Shown: positions 10,400 through 21,795, counted from the first letter of the stretch. The stretch: 64,000 nt of DNA from Sequoia sempervirens (GCA_007258455.2 VDFB02296605.1:1-64000); one strand, 5' to 3'. Made by a program: numbers and translations. The notes: a model not told the origin generated them from the sequence alone.

Positions 10400-10732
10400 T
10401 GAATTGATTGATTATAATGTCATATCACAACCTCTTATTTATACCTCTCAAAATGCCTCTTCACCTAAGAGAGGCAAATCTTCAAAAGGGGTTGGCCTTC
10501 CAACCAATAATAATTTTTTATTTATTTTATTTTTACTCTCCAAGGTGGGGTCCACCTCTCCAAGGGGGTCGGCCCTCTTTGCAAATATAAAATTTATTTT
10601 ATTTTACTTTTCAAAATGACTACAAAAAATTTCCACAATTAAGGGAGGTTGGCCCACAAGGTATTTAATTTTTAATTTATCTTCACCTATGGGTCAGCCG
10701 CCTTTGCATCAATGATAGTAAATTTTCCAACA
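10400..10732 (-). repeat. LTR-like sequence, minus-strand copy of the inverted pair
   Basis: On the minus strand it starts TGTTGGAAAATTT at 10732, immediately after a polypurine tract (AAAGGGGGAGAT, 10733-10746). It carries tataaataagagg and ends near ...CAATTCA. It is about 80% identical by eye to 7734-8056. The polypurine tract marks it as a 3' LTR in minus orientation, yet it continues into gag sequence just as the other copy does. Confidence 0.65.
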
Positions 10733-12377
10733 ATCTCCCCCTTTGTCACCGTTGACAACCTTGCAAATAAATAATCTTGAAGTGTAACAAGATCATACTT
10801 CTCTCCCTGACTAAAATGCAACATACTTCTCCCCTTAAATGAAATGTAAATCAATATATTAAACTAGTGAGCATTTTAATGTTCTACAACTCTACCAAAG
10901 ATGTTGATTTTTGGGAGGAAAGTAAAGTATCTCATTTTATAGCTTGATGTTTTAACAATTAAACTAACAAATGAAAGCAATAAATATGAAACAAATGAAT
11001 GTCATTTGACACATTGTGATTGATTGTTATTAATTGAAAGATGAATATGTGGAACTTCTATAGGGGTCCATCTTTGCAAGAATGAATGAATTTTGGTCAT
11101 GTGGAATCTAATGGGAAAATATGATGGTCATACTACTATGTATACTTAGCATTACTTGTTTTCCAATTTAGTATTATTCTAGAGTTAATGTGGAATGTCA
11201 ATCCTTTGGCTACATGTCACAATCTAGATAATTGTCATGGATCAATGGATTAAGTCAAGTGCACTTTGGGTGGTCTATGAATCTATCACATCTATTGCTC
11301 TTGAAGGAGAATGCATTAGATCATGGATTGTGGGTATCATTTAACATATTAAAGGAAATTCTCAAAGTCATATTTAATTAACACATTTTCTAATCCATTG
11401 TTGTAGAGTGGCCAATCAAACATTGAGCACTTTTGATGGTTCTTGGTCACTTGCAACTATTGATCTAAAAGATTGATTCATCAAAGGTAAACTTTAAAAT
11501 TGTTAATCAAGGGAATAAATTTGTCATCTTCCAATGAAAGGTAAAAAATATAGAGCCTTTTAATGTAATATTTTAAATGCAAGATCAATAGAAAGGGCTA
11601 AGGCACTAATTATCTAGATGTAGGAAAACTCTATGGAGAATTAGAAATGTCACATAGGGTTTCATGTTGAAAATCTAAAGTAACATGTATGTCTAGAGAT
11701 GTTGAGTTGCTTAGTCAATGTAATTGAAGTTTGAACCATGCTAGACAAAGCAATAGGATGTCTTATTCAACAATTTCGCATGATAATTTATGTACATTTG
11801 GAAAAAAATGTATATTTTATTTTGATTTGTAGGTCTTCCTAAGTTTGTGTGATGTTGATTTGTTCTAGGAGTAAGTGCCTTGGTTAGTTCTCTCATATGG
11901 GTCATGAGAAAATATTTCCTAGCTCACTAAGGAAGGTAACATGGTCTATAAGGCTTAGTTGAGTGTACCATATGGTCTAAAGTGCAGTTGGTGCCTATGG
12001 ATGTCTATTTTAAATGTGATACTTTGTAACAATTAGACCGTGGAGAATTTTAGGCACTCAAAATATTTATTGTGTATCATGTACTATCTCAATGTTTCAC
12101 TAGCACCTACATAAGGTGTATATTGTCGACCAATGTAAGCAATAGAGAAATGTTAGTGAATTGAAAATTGTACTTGTGAAGCCAAATAGTTGGGTGCAAA
12201 GATATTGTTCTATTATTCAATTTTGAATTTGAGCCATATCTTTCTATTAGTAGAAGTTGAATAGAATGGCATGTCACTAACAAAAAAATTTCATTTGTCT
12301 TGTCATGGGAATTATGAAAATTGAAATAGGTGTCACTTGTGTGGAAGATTTAGGAATGAACTATGGGTTATATATGT
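10733..12377 (-). other. Polypurine tract and probable 3' non-coding end of a minus-strand copia element; no gene
   Basis: The first bases (atctccccctttgt on the plus strand) are the reversed polypurine tract of the LTR at 10400-10732. The following 100 bp on the minus strand include further aggggaga-type purine runs common near copia 3' ends. From about 10900 to 12377 nothing with coding character was found. Confidence 0.4.
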
Positions 12378-12533
12378 TGCAAGGTGTGTGCCCTTGGTCT
12401 CCTTTTGTTGTGCAGTGCAATGCTTAAGTTCGTGACATGGATTAGCCACCTTCTATAGATTCATTAACTCTAGCAGTTGTATTGGGAATTAACAAGTTGA
12501 TCTTTTGGTACAACGACAACCGTCTGTGCTACA
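12378..12533 (+). repeat. Left 156-bp LTR of the TRIM-family element
   Basis: Starts TGCAAGGTGTGTGCCC and ends GTGCTACA, two bases before the PBS. Roughly 80% identical by eye to 14249-14404. Confidence 0.6.
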
Positions 12534-12535
12534 AT

Positions 12536-12548
12536 TGGTATCAAAGCC
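12536..12548 (+). promoter_or_regulatory. Primer-binding site (TGGTATCAAAGCC)
   Basis: Initiator tRNA-Met type with one change from TGGTATCAGAGCC, placed two bases after the LTR. Confidence 0.6.
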
Positions 12549-12589
12549 TGGGTCATGGGTTTGAATTGTAGGATTTTATGGTGAACTCC

Positions 12590-12938
12590 TCAAACACCCC
12601 AGGATCACCTGCAAGACAAAATAACTTCCACAAGAGAGAAATGGTAGAAATATCATGCTATCATTAAGGATACAAGAATGCCAAACTGAATATGTTAATG
12701 TACATATGATGCCTTGCATATATAGGCAAGGAGAGAGATAGGATTAGACAAGATCATGACAAGTGTCTTAATTCTATCACATGACACAACTAAGTCCTAA
12801 CAAACTAGGATATGATAATTTCTAGAAAAGACAACTCATCCTTCTAGAAGGAATCTTAGAGCCTAAGCAAACTTAACAAGTGAATATGTCCCACCTAGTG
12901 AGTGAATTCTAAGTACAAGACTTTTATTCACACCAACA
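12590..12938 (-). repeat. Copia-type LTR (partial) with adjacent polypurine tract
   Basis: On the minus strand, CTTAAGGGTGGG (12950-12939) is followed by TGTTGGTGTGAATAAAAG from 12938 downward, the normal polypurine-to-LTR join. A TATA-like CTATATATGC lies near 12720. The far end is not clear and is given approximately. It is probably the 3' LTR of the element whose coding relic lies at 13354-14243. Confidence 0.45.
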
Positions 12939-13353
12939 CCCACCCTTAAGTGCAACTTAGGGGGAAGATTATTATGCAATATTATGCAAATGACACAAAG
13001 ATGGGTCTCAGTTACAAGGCCATGTTAGGTACCCATGTACAAATGTAAATGAAATCTCTCCTAAACAAAGAAAAAGAGAAAATCCAGTGGGACAAAACTC
13101 ATCCCCAAAAGAGAGATGAAATACAAAAAATCTCTCAATGAAGAATGAGAAGGCCAAAACCCCATATGAGGAAAAAGAACTCCCCATAAGAGAGAAGAAG
13201 AAGAGACAGCATGCAACCCTCCCTCAATGGTGAGTCTCCTGCAATGGTAGAAGCTCAACATTGAATGTTGAATATGATTCAATATTATTGAACAACATTC
13301 CTCCCCTTAGGAAGAAACAAAACCAAGAACGTATGCAGGATGTCTTCCCATTC

Positions 13354-14243
13354 CTAAAAGGAAGATGTAAGAAGTAGAATGATATGTGATGTCTCTAAAG
13401 AATGCTCAAGTGTCTCCATGTCGATGTCGGAAGTTGACACACTCCAAACAGGCATTCTAGGCCACACTATTGAAGATGACAACCCAGAATCTCCTAGAGA
13501 TGAATGTGGAACACAATCCAAAGACAAAGAAGCCTCCTCCAAATGATATCCAAAAGTATTTGCACTCATGCCAAACTGTGAAGAATGATCATGTAGAGAA
13601 TGAACAAGAGGGTTAGAGTGTTCCCTCACAACAACTAAAGAAGAATCATCTTCAACAAAGAGAAGATGTATGCAATCAATGGTGTCTTCTAAATCTGAAA
13701 TGTGAGACTCCACAAACAAGTCTAAAATACTTGTCAAGAAGCCATCACAAGTAGCCAAATCTAAAAGACAATGAATATCTTGATGCATTGAATCACAAGA
13801 AACCATATTTGTAGCAACATAATCATCAACAAATGCAACAGTAGATGGATGACATGGAATGCAAGGCTCAAGAACAAGATCCGATGTGAGAACTCCCAAG
13901 TTCAAGTAGCCAAAAGTCTCCTCAAAATCATGGTTCACACAAGAAGTGTGATCAATAGCCAAATGAACAATGTCACCATCAGAAGAAAAATATGCAAAGG
14001 AGTACAATGGAGATGAATGATCAACCATCCTAGTAGCAATATCTACTCTCCAAATCTCTAATGATGATTGAATAAGGAGTGAACTCCACAGTCCTCCCAT
14101 CTCCACCATGTGTAATCTGATATATGGAAAGAAGATTGTTCATCAAATGAGGAACACAACATCTTGGAAAGTGTTGTCCCCAAAATTAATAGACCCCTTC
14201 CCAATTACACTCATGTATGTATTGTTTCCCAGCAAAATAGGAG
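13354..14243 (-). pseudogene. Copia-derived chimeric ORF: protease-domain tail plus a Ser/Asp-rich extension
   Basis: On the minus strand 14243-14050 reads a normal copia protease to GAG-pre-integrase stretch (LLGNNTYMSVIGKGSINFGD, then VPHLMNNLLSIYQITHGGDG and RTVEFTP) with a frameshift near 14050. The long open frame (14109-13354, 251 codons) rejoins the copia pattern at IATRMVDHSSPLYSF, but where integrase should begin it runs into an unrelated acidic, Ser/Asp/His-rich stretch (DSMHQDIHCLLDLATCDGFL, SDLEDTIDCIHLLFVEDDSS). No RT, integrase or RNase H follows before the LTR at 12938. The first 20 or so residues of the 251-codon frame are out of the ancestral frame. The extension is not a family I know. 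It recurs at 3429-4320. Confidence 0.5.
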
Positions 14244-14248
14244 ATTCC

Positions 14249-14404
14249 TGCAAGGTGTGTGCCCTTGGTCTCCTTGTTATGTGTAGCACAATGCTTAGGT
14301 TCATGGCATGGCTTAATTGCCTCTCATGGATTCATTAACTCTGGCGATTTTATCAGGCATTAACAAGTCAATCTTTTGGTGCAATGAAAATAGTTTGTGC
14401 AACA
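14249..14404 (+). repeat. Right 156-bp LTR of the TRIM-family element
   Basis: Same length as 12378-12533 and aligned end to end. It cuts the copia protease coding sequence on its left. No PBS follows. Confidence 0.6.
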
Positions 14405-16578
14405 ACATAACAAATTTTATCTTGGGAGAAGGATCTTTTAGCCAAATATGTGTAGTGTATCCTCTCATCTTAGGAATCTCTCATGTCAAATGTTGTGGTT
14501 CAAGTCTAAAGTCTTGTGTAGTTCATTATTTGTAAGTCTGGAGTTTATTTTTATAATTAGTTATCCCTCCATGACATGAATGACTTCATATTTAGAAAGG
14601 AATTTTAGGGGTTGGTAGACTCATCTATAGGTCCACATTTACTAGTTTGTTATTACTTCTTATCAGTATTCTATCACAAGATATAAAAAATCATTAATAT
14701 TATATACGATTCTTTGTTTATTTATAGATGGTTAAGGAATGTCTCGATGTTATGTGAAGTTTCTTGAATCTTAGAATTGAATATAAGAGAAATTCTAGCT
14801 AAACTAATGGGATTGTGTATGTAATGTTAGCTCTCTGGTCTTAATTGATTCATATCCAACTCTTTGGCTAAATTTTTTATAGATGTTTCTACAAATGTTT
14901 TTAAGACTTACTCTATCATCATGGATTAAGACATCAATAATATTTTAGCAATTGATTGTGTTTTATAATCAATACATATTTTGTTCATTATAAATTATGC
15001 CCTATCAATATGAATAAGTTAATTAAATATGTATTTCTTTTGTATATCTTTGAGAACCTACACTTGTTAGCCATCTTTGGAGTAATGCATATCCTAAGTC
15101 TTCACAAGTTACATATGAAGTAAGAAACTATGAATAATTATTACATCTAGTAATATTAACCTAGTCGACATCTTTACTTGCACTATAATTTGATCTCAAC
15201 ATGTTTATAAATTTATGGTGATCAATAAGATAGTATAAGGGATACTTATTGACAATATTTTGGGATATCCTTATGAATAGGGTATGTCTAAGCCATGTGA
15301 TCATGTTATTTTAATTTATCTTTAATTGCTCTATTAAAATATCTAGGAACACTCATCTTGGCCTAGTAGATCCCAAAGTGTAAGGGAACCACTTGCTCTT
15401 ATAAATTGACCCAAATTAGTTTTGGTTTAATTATGAGCCTTGTTGGTGCTCAAAATTGTAGGGTTTCAATTCCCTAAAGCCAGATCATTTGAAGACTAGG
15501 GGTGTCAATCTTGGGGGGAAAAAAACCCTCAACATATACTTAGGGATAATAATGGACCAATTTGGTAAGGGTAGATAAATTTTGCTTCTACTTTTGACTC
15601 TGCTAGAACAATGGGGTATTCCTAAGGTGATATTAAAAATAATTATAGAGAATGACATGAAAATAAAGCATAACTATTGATAGGAAACTCTCATTTGACT
15701 ATCTCTAAGTGCCTATATGTTAGTTTGACAATACAAGGGTTTTACAACTTCATAAAGAAAATAAGAAACCATGTAAAGAGTCTAAAAATATTGCTTTAAT
15801 AACCCCTATGGAATATTACATATAGACATGGATGCATATAAAATATGAAATCATGCCTCCTCTTTTGAGATAAAGCTCATATAGGTCCTAGAGATTAAGC
15901 AATGTTGGTGGAACACTCATCACAATATAGAAAATATTAATTTTTATTTTTATTTTGAATGTGTTGGTGAGATGGGATGTTGAACATAAAGCAGATAGGT
16001 GACTTCATCCACTAAGGGTAATAGAGTAAGTTTTATGGACCAAAGGGGAACATAAATATAACTCACTCTATGATACCTTGGTGAAGGTAGCAATAAGGCC
16101 CATTTCTCTTTATCATACACATACACTAGGTTCTATGCATGCAAACTATAACATAAATGAATTTTTAGAAGACCTAATTAAGCATACCTTAGTTATCCAT
16201 AAATAAAATTGCAAACTTCTCAAGCTACTTTGATAAGGTTCCTTGCAAGAGATTTTCAAGGAATTTAATTACATTCCAACTAACAAACTAGTCATAAATA
16301 AAACTCAAATCAATAAATTTGACTAGGAGGATCAATAAGACCATAAAAAATTAATATAATGTTCATGGAAACATTCAAAAGATGTCAAATCTACACAAAA
16401 ATAATTTCTTAAGGATTGCAATTTCATATTTCATCATCTAGAAAAAAGCTTAGAAAAATACAATTAAAATTCCCTAAACCCATCATAGGAAAAACAACCT
16501 AATAGTCTACAACCTGTTCTCTTTTTATTTCTATCTACAACCTTTTTTCCTTCTTTTTTTGAAAAATGCATATATATT
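14405..16578. other. No gene recognised
   Basis: AT-rich with no motif-bearing frame longer than chance. No LTR pair or TIR found. Probably old repeat sequence. Confidence 0.4.
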
Positions 16579-16743
16579 TGCACTTGCAAATTACTATAAT
16601 TCTTTCCCCAAGATAGCTCTATCATGTTAGAAGATATATATATATATCTTCTAACATGATCATGATCAGATAGTCTTGGGGAAAGTATCTTCTAGCATGA
16701 TCAAGTAGCCTCGGGGAAAGAATTATAGTCATATGCAAGTGCA
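16579..16743. repeat. Foldback sequence with a perfect 40-bp palindrome
   Basis: 16621-16660 is a perfect palindrome: the left 20 bases (atcatgttagaagatatata) are the reverse complement of the right 20. Outside it a longer imperfect inverted repeat continues: tgcacttgca and ctataattctttcccc on the left (16579-16611) pair with ggggaaagaattatag and tgcaagtgca on the right (16713-16743). The right arm carries a partial duplication (ttggggaaagtatcttctagcatgat). The whole could be a small foldback MITE. No target duplication was identified. Confidence 0.6.
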
Positions 16744-17036
16744 TAGTCCAACCATTCCTACCTACAACATATTCACGCAACAATACACTTGAAAGAATGC
16801 CCCTCTCATCAGCAACCATATGCCTCTATACACAACTTATGTCTCTAAGGAGTTCACAAGTACCAATAAGCATTTGAAAGTCCTCTATCTAATTGTGTCC
16901 ATTTGAAACCATTAATGGTGTCCTAGGGTCTAGAGGGTACACATGGTTTTCTATTTGAACAATAGAGTTTCAATAAAATGCATGCCAAATGGGTATGAAA
17001 AACTAAAAATATCATGAGATCTCAAAATTGCATGTT

Positions 17037-17131
17037 GGGATGGAAAACTCTCAAATCCCAAAAATGAGGAAAATAGAGAAAGGGAGCTTGGTGGGAAATA
17101 GGGAAGGGGGACTTAGAACAAATGGAATGTT
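17037..17131 (+). repeat. Left half of an imperfect direct repeat broken by the copia insertion
   Basis: The 95 bp before the copia LTR (gatggaaaactctcaaatcc ... ggacttagaacaaatggaatgt) resemble the sequence just after it (24008-24105: gatgggaaactttgaaatcc ... ggacttagaaggaatgt). Two more short copies of gggaaactttgaaat follow near 24105 and 24128. The copia element thus sits at the border of an old short tandem repeat. Confidence 0.5.
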
Positions 17132-18488
17132 TGTAAGGAAAGCTAAGGTGTGGAAGCAACTTTCCTAACGTCAAAACCTCAAGGAAGAATGCAGAGATAC
17201 TTTTAAATTTTCAATTACAATCCAATTAAGATTCACTTCTAAGAAATAACAGAAACAAAGAATATAACATACACACATGAGCACCAGATTTACGTGGGAA
17301 AACCCTTACAAGAGAAAAACCCACCACACCAAGAAAAAATCCCTTTGTATTACAGTAAAGGAATTACATACAGAGTATGGGCTTCACTCTCTCTGATGTC
17401 AAATTACAACAACATTCAATGATCAACCTTGTACAGAACATTCAGGTTACAATCATTCAGAATTGAATTCACTAATCACTCATCGAACTATTCATCCAAC
17501 CATTCGTCCAATTGTTCATCGAACCTTCTAACCAGACAGTATCTCCAACTCCTGAGTATATCCATGACACCCATGGTCTGTCGAACTTCCTCTTAGTAAC
17601 GGCTGCAATAGTCCAACTGCCACCAGTTCCCATTCAGCTTCTTTGATTGGTTGAAGACACACCATGTAGGATGGTCTCCCAATTGGTCAAAGGCATTCAC
17701 AATGTATTCGCATGTCGGTGAGACACTAACCGTGTCTCCCCAATGCCACAAATCCAAATTGTCATTATCGCCAAGAGTCCTGACCATTGGCAAGACATTA
17801 TACCGAGTTCACAAGTCGCATCGACATCAGCATTCTCATTAGTGAGACTATCATCATTCAGAAAGAGATCATACTAAAGTCCACAAGTCACGTAGACACC
17901 AGTATTCCCTTCAGTGAGACTATCGCTACTCGCCAGGACATCACACCGATGTTCACAAGTTATTCTGAAGTGTCCAACAGTCGACAAGACTTACCGTTAT
18001 CACCAAGAGGTTACAGTGATGTTCATACCCATCGGTGAGAGAACCAACTGTCGGCGAGACTTCTTACCGAGGCTTCCATGTTACCCCGATGAGCATCGGT
18101 GAGACAAAATTATGTCGCCAAGAGTTCATAGCGAAGCCTCTATGTTACCCCAAAGACTCCAAGTGAATACTTATCGGCAAGAATTCTCTTATCGGTATGA
18201 GACATACCGAACGTCCAAGTCTCTCCCCAAAATTGATTGTCACCCAGAGTCTCCCCGATATCCGATAAGAATGGCCTGTCGGCCAGAGATCTCCACTCGG
18301 CAGAGGGTTACAATGAACACCACAAGTCACAGTGACAACACCAGTCGGCAAGACATCAACTAAGTCACAGCGACCAGAACATTTCAAAAGGTTTCACATC
18401 TGCTAGTCGGCCAGACACAATGAAGGTCATACCGACTTTTCTCTTCTAGAGGTTTCAGCCTATGAGATTGAGGCACATATTTCCAACA
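17132..18488 (-). repeat. 3' LTR of the copia element
   Basis: 1,357 bp. Richer in GC and CpG than the surroundings in its 17790-18360 part, where 72-bp degenerate tandem units occur (cacaag marks at 17810, 17882 and 17954, then a similar unit at about 18024). Short open frames in this repeat are not genes. Confidence 0.9.
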
Positions 18489-18500
18489 ATCTCCCACTTG
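18489..18500 (-). promoter_or_regulatory. Polypurine tract of the copia element
   Basis: Minus strand reads CAAGTGGGAGA directly before the LTR start TGTTGGAA at 18488. Confidence 0.75.
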
Positions 18501-18681
18501 ACGAAGATCATGCAGGCACCTCCAGAGCACAACAAAACTACTAACATTCATGGGCATTGAGGCCCATCAAACTGGCACACCACCTGAACTTGTCTGTGCT
18601 CACTGGCTTCGTTAATGCATCTGCAACATTCTCTAGAGTATCCACTTTTTCTAATGAAACCTTTCCATCCTCCACCATATC

Positions 18682-19290
18682 TCATATAAAATGATACTGT
18701 ACATCTATATGTTTCGTCCTGGCCTGGAAAGTAGGATTCTTTGCCAAACAAATAGCACTCTGACTGTCACAATAAATAGTTATTTTCCCTACATCAAAAC
18801 CAATGTTAGAACACAAACGTTTTAACCAGATTGCTTCTTTACAAGCATGTGTAGCTACCATGTATTCTTCCTCTATAGTAGACAAAGCGACTACAGCCTA
18901 CCGCTTACTCATCCAACTCACTGCACCACCATTCATCATGAAAATGTATCCACTGGTGGATCTCCTGCTGTCAATGTCCCCTGCCCAATCAGAATCCACA
19001 TAACCTCGAATGCTGAGAGTCCTCTGTGATTCAACCAAGTTGCCATGGTAACACAAAGCATATTATGAAGTGCCCTTCAAATATCTAAATACTCATTTCA
19101 CAGCATCCCAATGTGTTCTTCTAGGATTTTCCATAAACCGACTAAGTACTCCCACTGCTTAGGAAATGTCTGGCCTTGTACAGACCATTGCATACATAAG
19201 ATTTCTGACCGCACTAGCATAGGGTACACTAGTCATGTCCTCCATCTCAGTAGGATATTTTGGATAGTCTTCAACAGATAGCTTCGTTCC
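18682..19290 (-). pseudogene. Copia RT C-terminal end and RNase H
   Basis: On the minus strand the RNase H stretch reads STIEEEYMVATHACKEAIWL, then IYCDSQSAICLAKNPTFQAR and TKHIDVQYHFI, giving the E, D and D-type acidic positions and the conserved KHID of copia RNase H. Upstream a TAG (18898-18900) replaces the expected Gln in the KRQAV-like phrase before it, and further breaks separate it from the RT at 19291. RNase H would remove the RNA template during reverse transcription. Confidence 0.8.
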
Positions 19291-20070
19291 CTAAAAAACT
19301 GGAACAACTAGCTGCTTGCAATCATTCATACAAAATCTCTCTAGAACAGTCCTGATATACTTACTCTGACTGAGCCAAATTTTTCTATTCTTCTTGTCCC
19401 TGGTTATTTCCATTCCCATAATATACCTTGCTGCACCAAGATCTTTCATTTCGAACTTAGCAGACAACTGAGACTTAAGATCAGAAATCATCAATTTACT
19501 ATTTCCTATGAACAACATATCATTAACATAGAGAGCAATAATAAGGACTCGATCACTTTCAGCTTTATAATACACACAATGATCATATTTTGATCTTACA
19601 AATCCCAAAGACAATACAAAAGTATCAAACTTTTGGTACCACATTCTAGGAGACTGCTTTAAACCATACAGAGACTTTTTCAACTTGCAAACCAGTTTTT
19701 CTTTACCTTTCTCCACAAAGTGCTCAAGCTAGGACATATAAATTTCTTCTTCAAGATCACCATGAAGAAATGTTGTCTTCACATCCATTTGTTCAACCTC
19801 TAAGTCATACGCTGCTGCAAGTGACAAAAGAAATCTGATAGATGTCAGCTTGGCTACAGGAGAAAAAATTTCCCCATAATCAATTCCCTCTACCTGGGAA
19901 TAACCCTTCGCAACCAACCCCGCCTTATATTTTTCCACATTGCCATCCAAACCTATTTTCTTTTTAAATACCCATTTGCAGCCCACAACTTTTTTTCCTT
20001 TAGGCAAGGGCACCAAACTCCATGTATCATTCTTTTCTAATGATGCCATTTCTTCATTCATGGTTTCCAA
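19291..20070 (-). pseudogene. Copia reverse transcriptase (RVT_2)
   Basis: Two open blocks, 20070-19729 and 19716-19291, are separated by one TAG (19729-19731) where a Gln codon is expected after YMS. The first holds NDTWSLVPLPKGKKVVGCKW and EGIDYGEIFSPVAKLTSIR. The second holds SLYGLKQSPRMWYQKFD and the catalytic box, which reads YVND instead of YVDD, losing one of the two catalytic Asp residues. It ends near YMGMEITRD-like MGMEITRDKKNRKIWLSQ. Complete in length for RVT_2 but inactive as written. Confidence 0.9.
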
Positions 20071-20350
20071 CCAAGAGTTGAATCAGACATTCTAAATGCC
20101 TCTTTCACAGTCCTAGGCTCATCAGTGCTAGAAATTAAAGCATAGGCACAAGTAGAATCTATCAAAGAAAACCCATACCTATTAGGTTGCTTTCTTTCAT
20201 GAGTTGACCTCCTCACTTGTTGAGGCTGAGGTTGTTCTCTTCTTCAGAACTTTCAGAACTACTTGAGCTCTCCTCAGTTTCAGGTTCATTTTAAATTTTG
20301 AATTTCTCTTTATTTGGTGTCGGAGGAATTACAACTACATCCTTATTTTT

Positions 20351-21418
20351 TTATGATTTTGTCTCTAACTGTAGATCCAAGGTAGAAGGCTTCAACTCAT
20401 GAAAAATAACACTTCTGTTGTACAGAACCTTCTCTGTATCAGGATTCCAAAGCTTGTATCCTTTTATGCCAGCACTATAACCAATAAAAATACATTTGAC
20501 AGCCTTGTTCTCATGTTTAGATCTTTTCACATACGACACATGTGCATATGCCTCACAGCCAAAAACATGAATATATCTTAAAGAGGGCTTCCGGACCATG
20601 CTTCCAAAGGTGTTTTCTCAACAAGAGCGAATTCGGAGAATCAAGTAACATGTTGTAGCAACTACCTCAGCCCAAAACTTCCTCCAAGCCAACACTACTC
20701 AACATACTTCGTGTTCTCTCCATCACACCATGTTGAACCTTTCGCAACTCCATTTTGTCATGAGTGTAAGGTGTAGCTTTATGTCTTTTAATCCCATGAT
20801 CTTTACAATACTCGAAATCATCGTAACAAAATTCACCGCCATTATCCGCCCTTAAACATTTTATTTTTCTTCCAATCTAATTTTCTACAAGGTTCTTAAA
20901 TTCCTTAAACCGACTAAAACTTCTAATTTACTTTTCAAAAAATAGACAAATGCTCTTCTTGAATAATCATCAATAAACGATACATATTACCTTGACTTAG
21001 ACAAAGAAGGAACATTCACTAGACCAAAAACATCAGAATGAATGTAATCAAGAAAACCAGAAGATTTGTAAGGACTGGAATAAAAAGAAACACAGTGTTG
21101 TTTTCCATATATACAATGTTCACAAAATTCAAATTCGAGGTTACAATCTTCAAGCCCTTTAACTGGGTTTTTATTCTTCAAGGTTTTTAAACTTTTCTCA
21201 CCAATGTGGCCTAGCCTATGATGCCAGAGCATATTATTTTCTGCTAGAAGTTTAACTTCCATAGAGTTTACACTATCAGGAATATTTCCCACTTTTCCTC
21301 CATGAGTAGCTTTTTGTGACTTTATAGAGACACTATTACATTGAATAGCATGTGCATCCAGCTTATACAAGGTACCAATACGAGCACCCCTTGCTAGCAC
21401 CATTGAGCCTCTAGTCAT
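20351..21418 (-). pseudogene. Copia GAG-pre-integrase and integrase
   Basis: 21418-20987 carries the zinc-binding H-H-C-C pattern (WHHRLGHIGEKSL ... CEHCIYGKQ) followed by the start of the core (YIHSDVFGLVNV, first catalytic Asp). From 20986 to 20600 the core is decayed, although the minus strand still shows traces of the usual DNGGEF region near 20830. 20599-20351 gives the C-terminal part (SLRYIHVFGCEAYAHV, KCIFIGYSAGIKGYKLW). It would insert the cDNA into the genome. Confidence 0.85.
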
Positions 21419-21445
21419 CTTGCAGCCATTTCCAAAGAACGTGAC

Positions 21446-21718
21446 TTACACTCCAATATCATTCAGCTTACTAACAAAAAGTAGATTTCGAGCCAGACCT
21501 GGTATATGCATTACATCATTGATTCTCTTCACTCTTCCATCAGGGAATTGAATTCTGACTCTTCCACGGCCAAAAATTTTCAAAGATGAATCACTTGCCA
21601 AATACACCTTCCCACCATCATATTCTTCATACTTCATGAACCAATCTCTATGAGATGTCATGTGGAAAGATGCTCCAAAATCAATCAGCCAGACATCATC
21701 TGATGCCTGTGTAGCCAA
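21446..21718 (-). pseudogene. Copia protease domain
   Basis: Reads DVWLIDFGASFHMTSHRDWF, where the aspartic protease active site should be D-S/T-G. Here it is D-F-G, a single Ser-to-Phe change that would abolish activity. It continues through VYLASDSSLKIFGRGRVRIQ and IPGLARNLLFVSKLND to the pre-integrase region. Confidence 0.85.
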
Positions 21719-21795
21719 GGTTGCAATGAAGGCATCTGCATCACTCTGAGAAGAGTCATTATCAGAAGAATTCTTCTTCTTCTTATTTTTCTCCT

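Larger units (their letters stand above)
12378..14404 (+). mobile_element. TRIM-family element with 156-bp LTRs and a foreign interior
   Basis: Direct repeats 12378-12533 and 14249-14404 (both 156 bp, TGCAAGG...ACA) share the order ccttggtctcc / gattcattaactct / atcttttggt with the LTRs of the 347-bp element at 3682-4028, so they are one family. A PBS (TGGTATCAAAGCC) follows the left copy at 12536. A weak purine stretch precedes the right copy. No target-site duplication is visible. The interior, instead of about 53 bp, is 1.7 kb and holds a minus-strand copia fragment with its own LTR end and a 251-codon frame. Either copia DNA entered the small interior, or two LTRs landed independently around it. 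Confidence 0.55.

Noticed and set aside
17593..18387. Open frames of 62-83 residues on both strands in the copia LTR
   Set aside because: They recur at equivalent places in the other LTR and arise from the GC-richer tandem units. LTRs are non-coding here.
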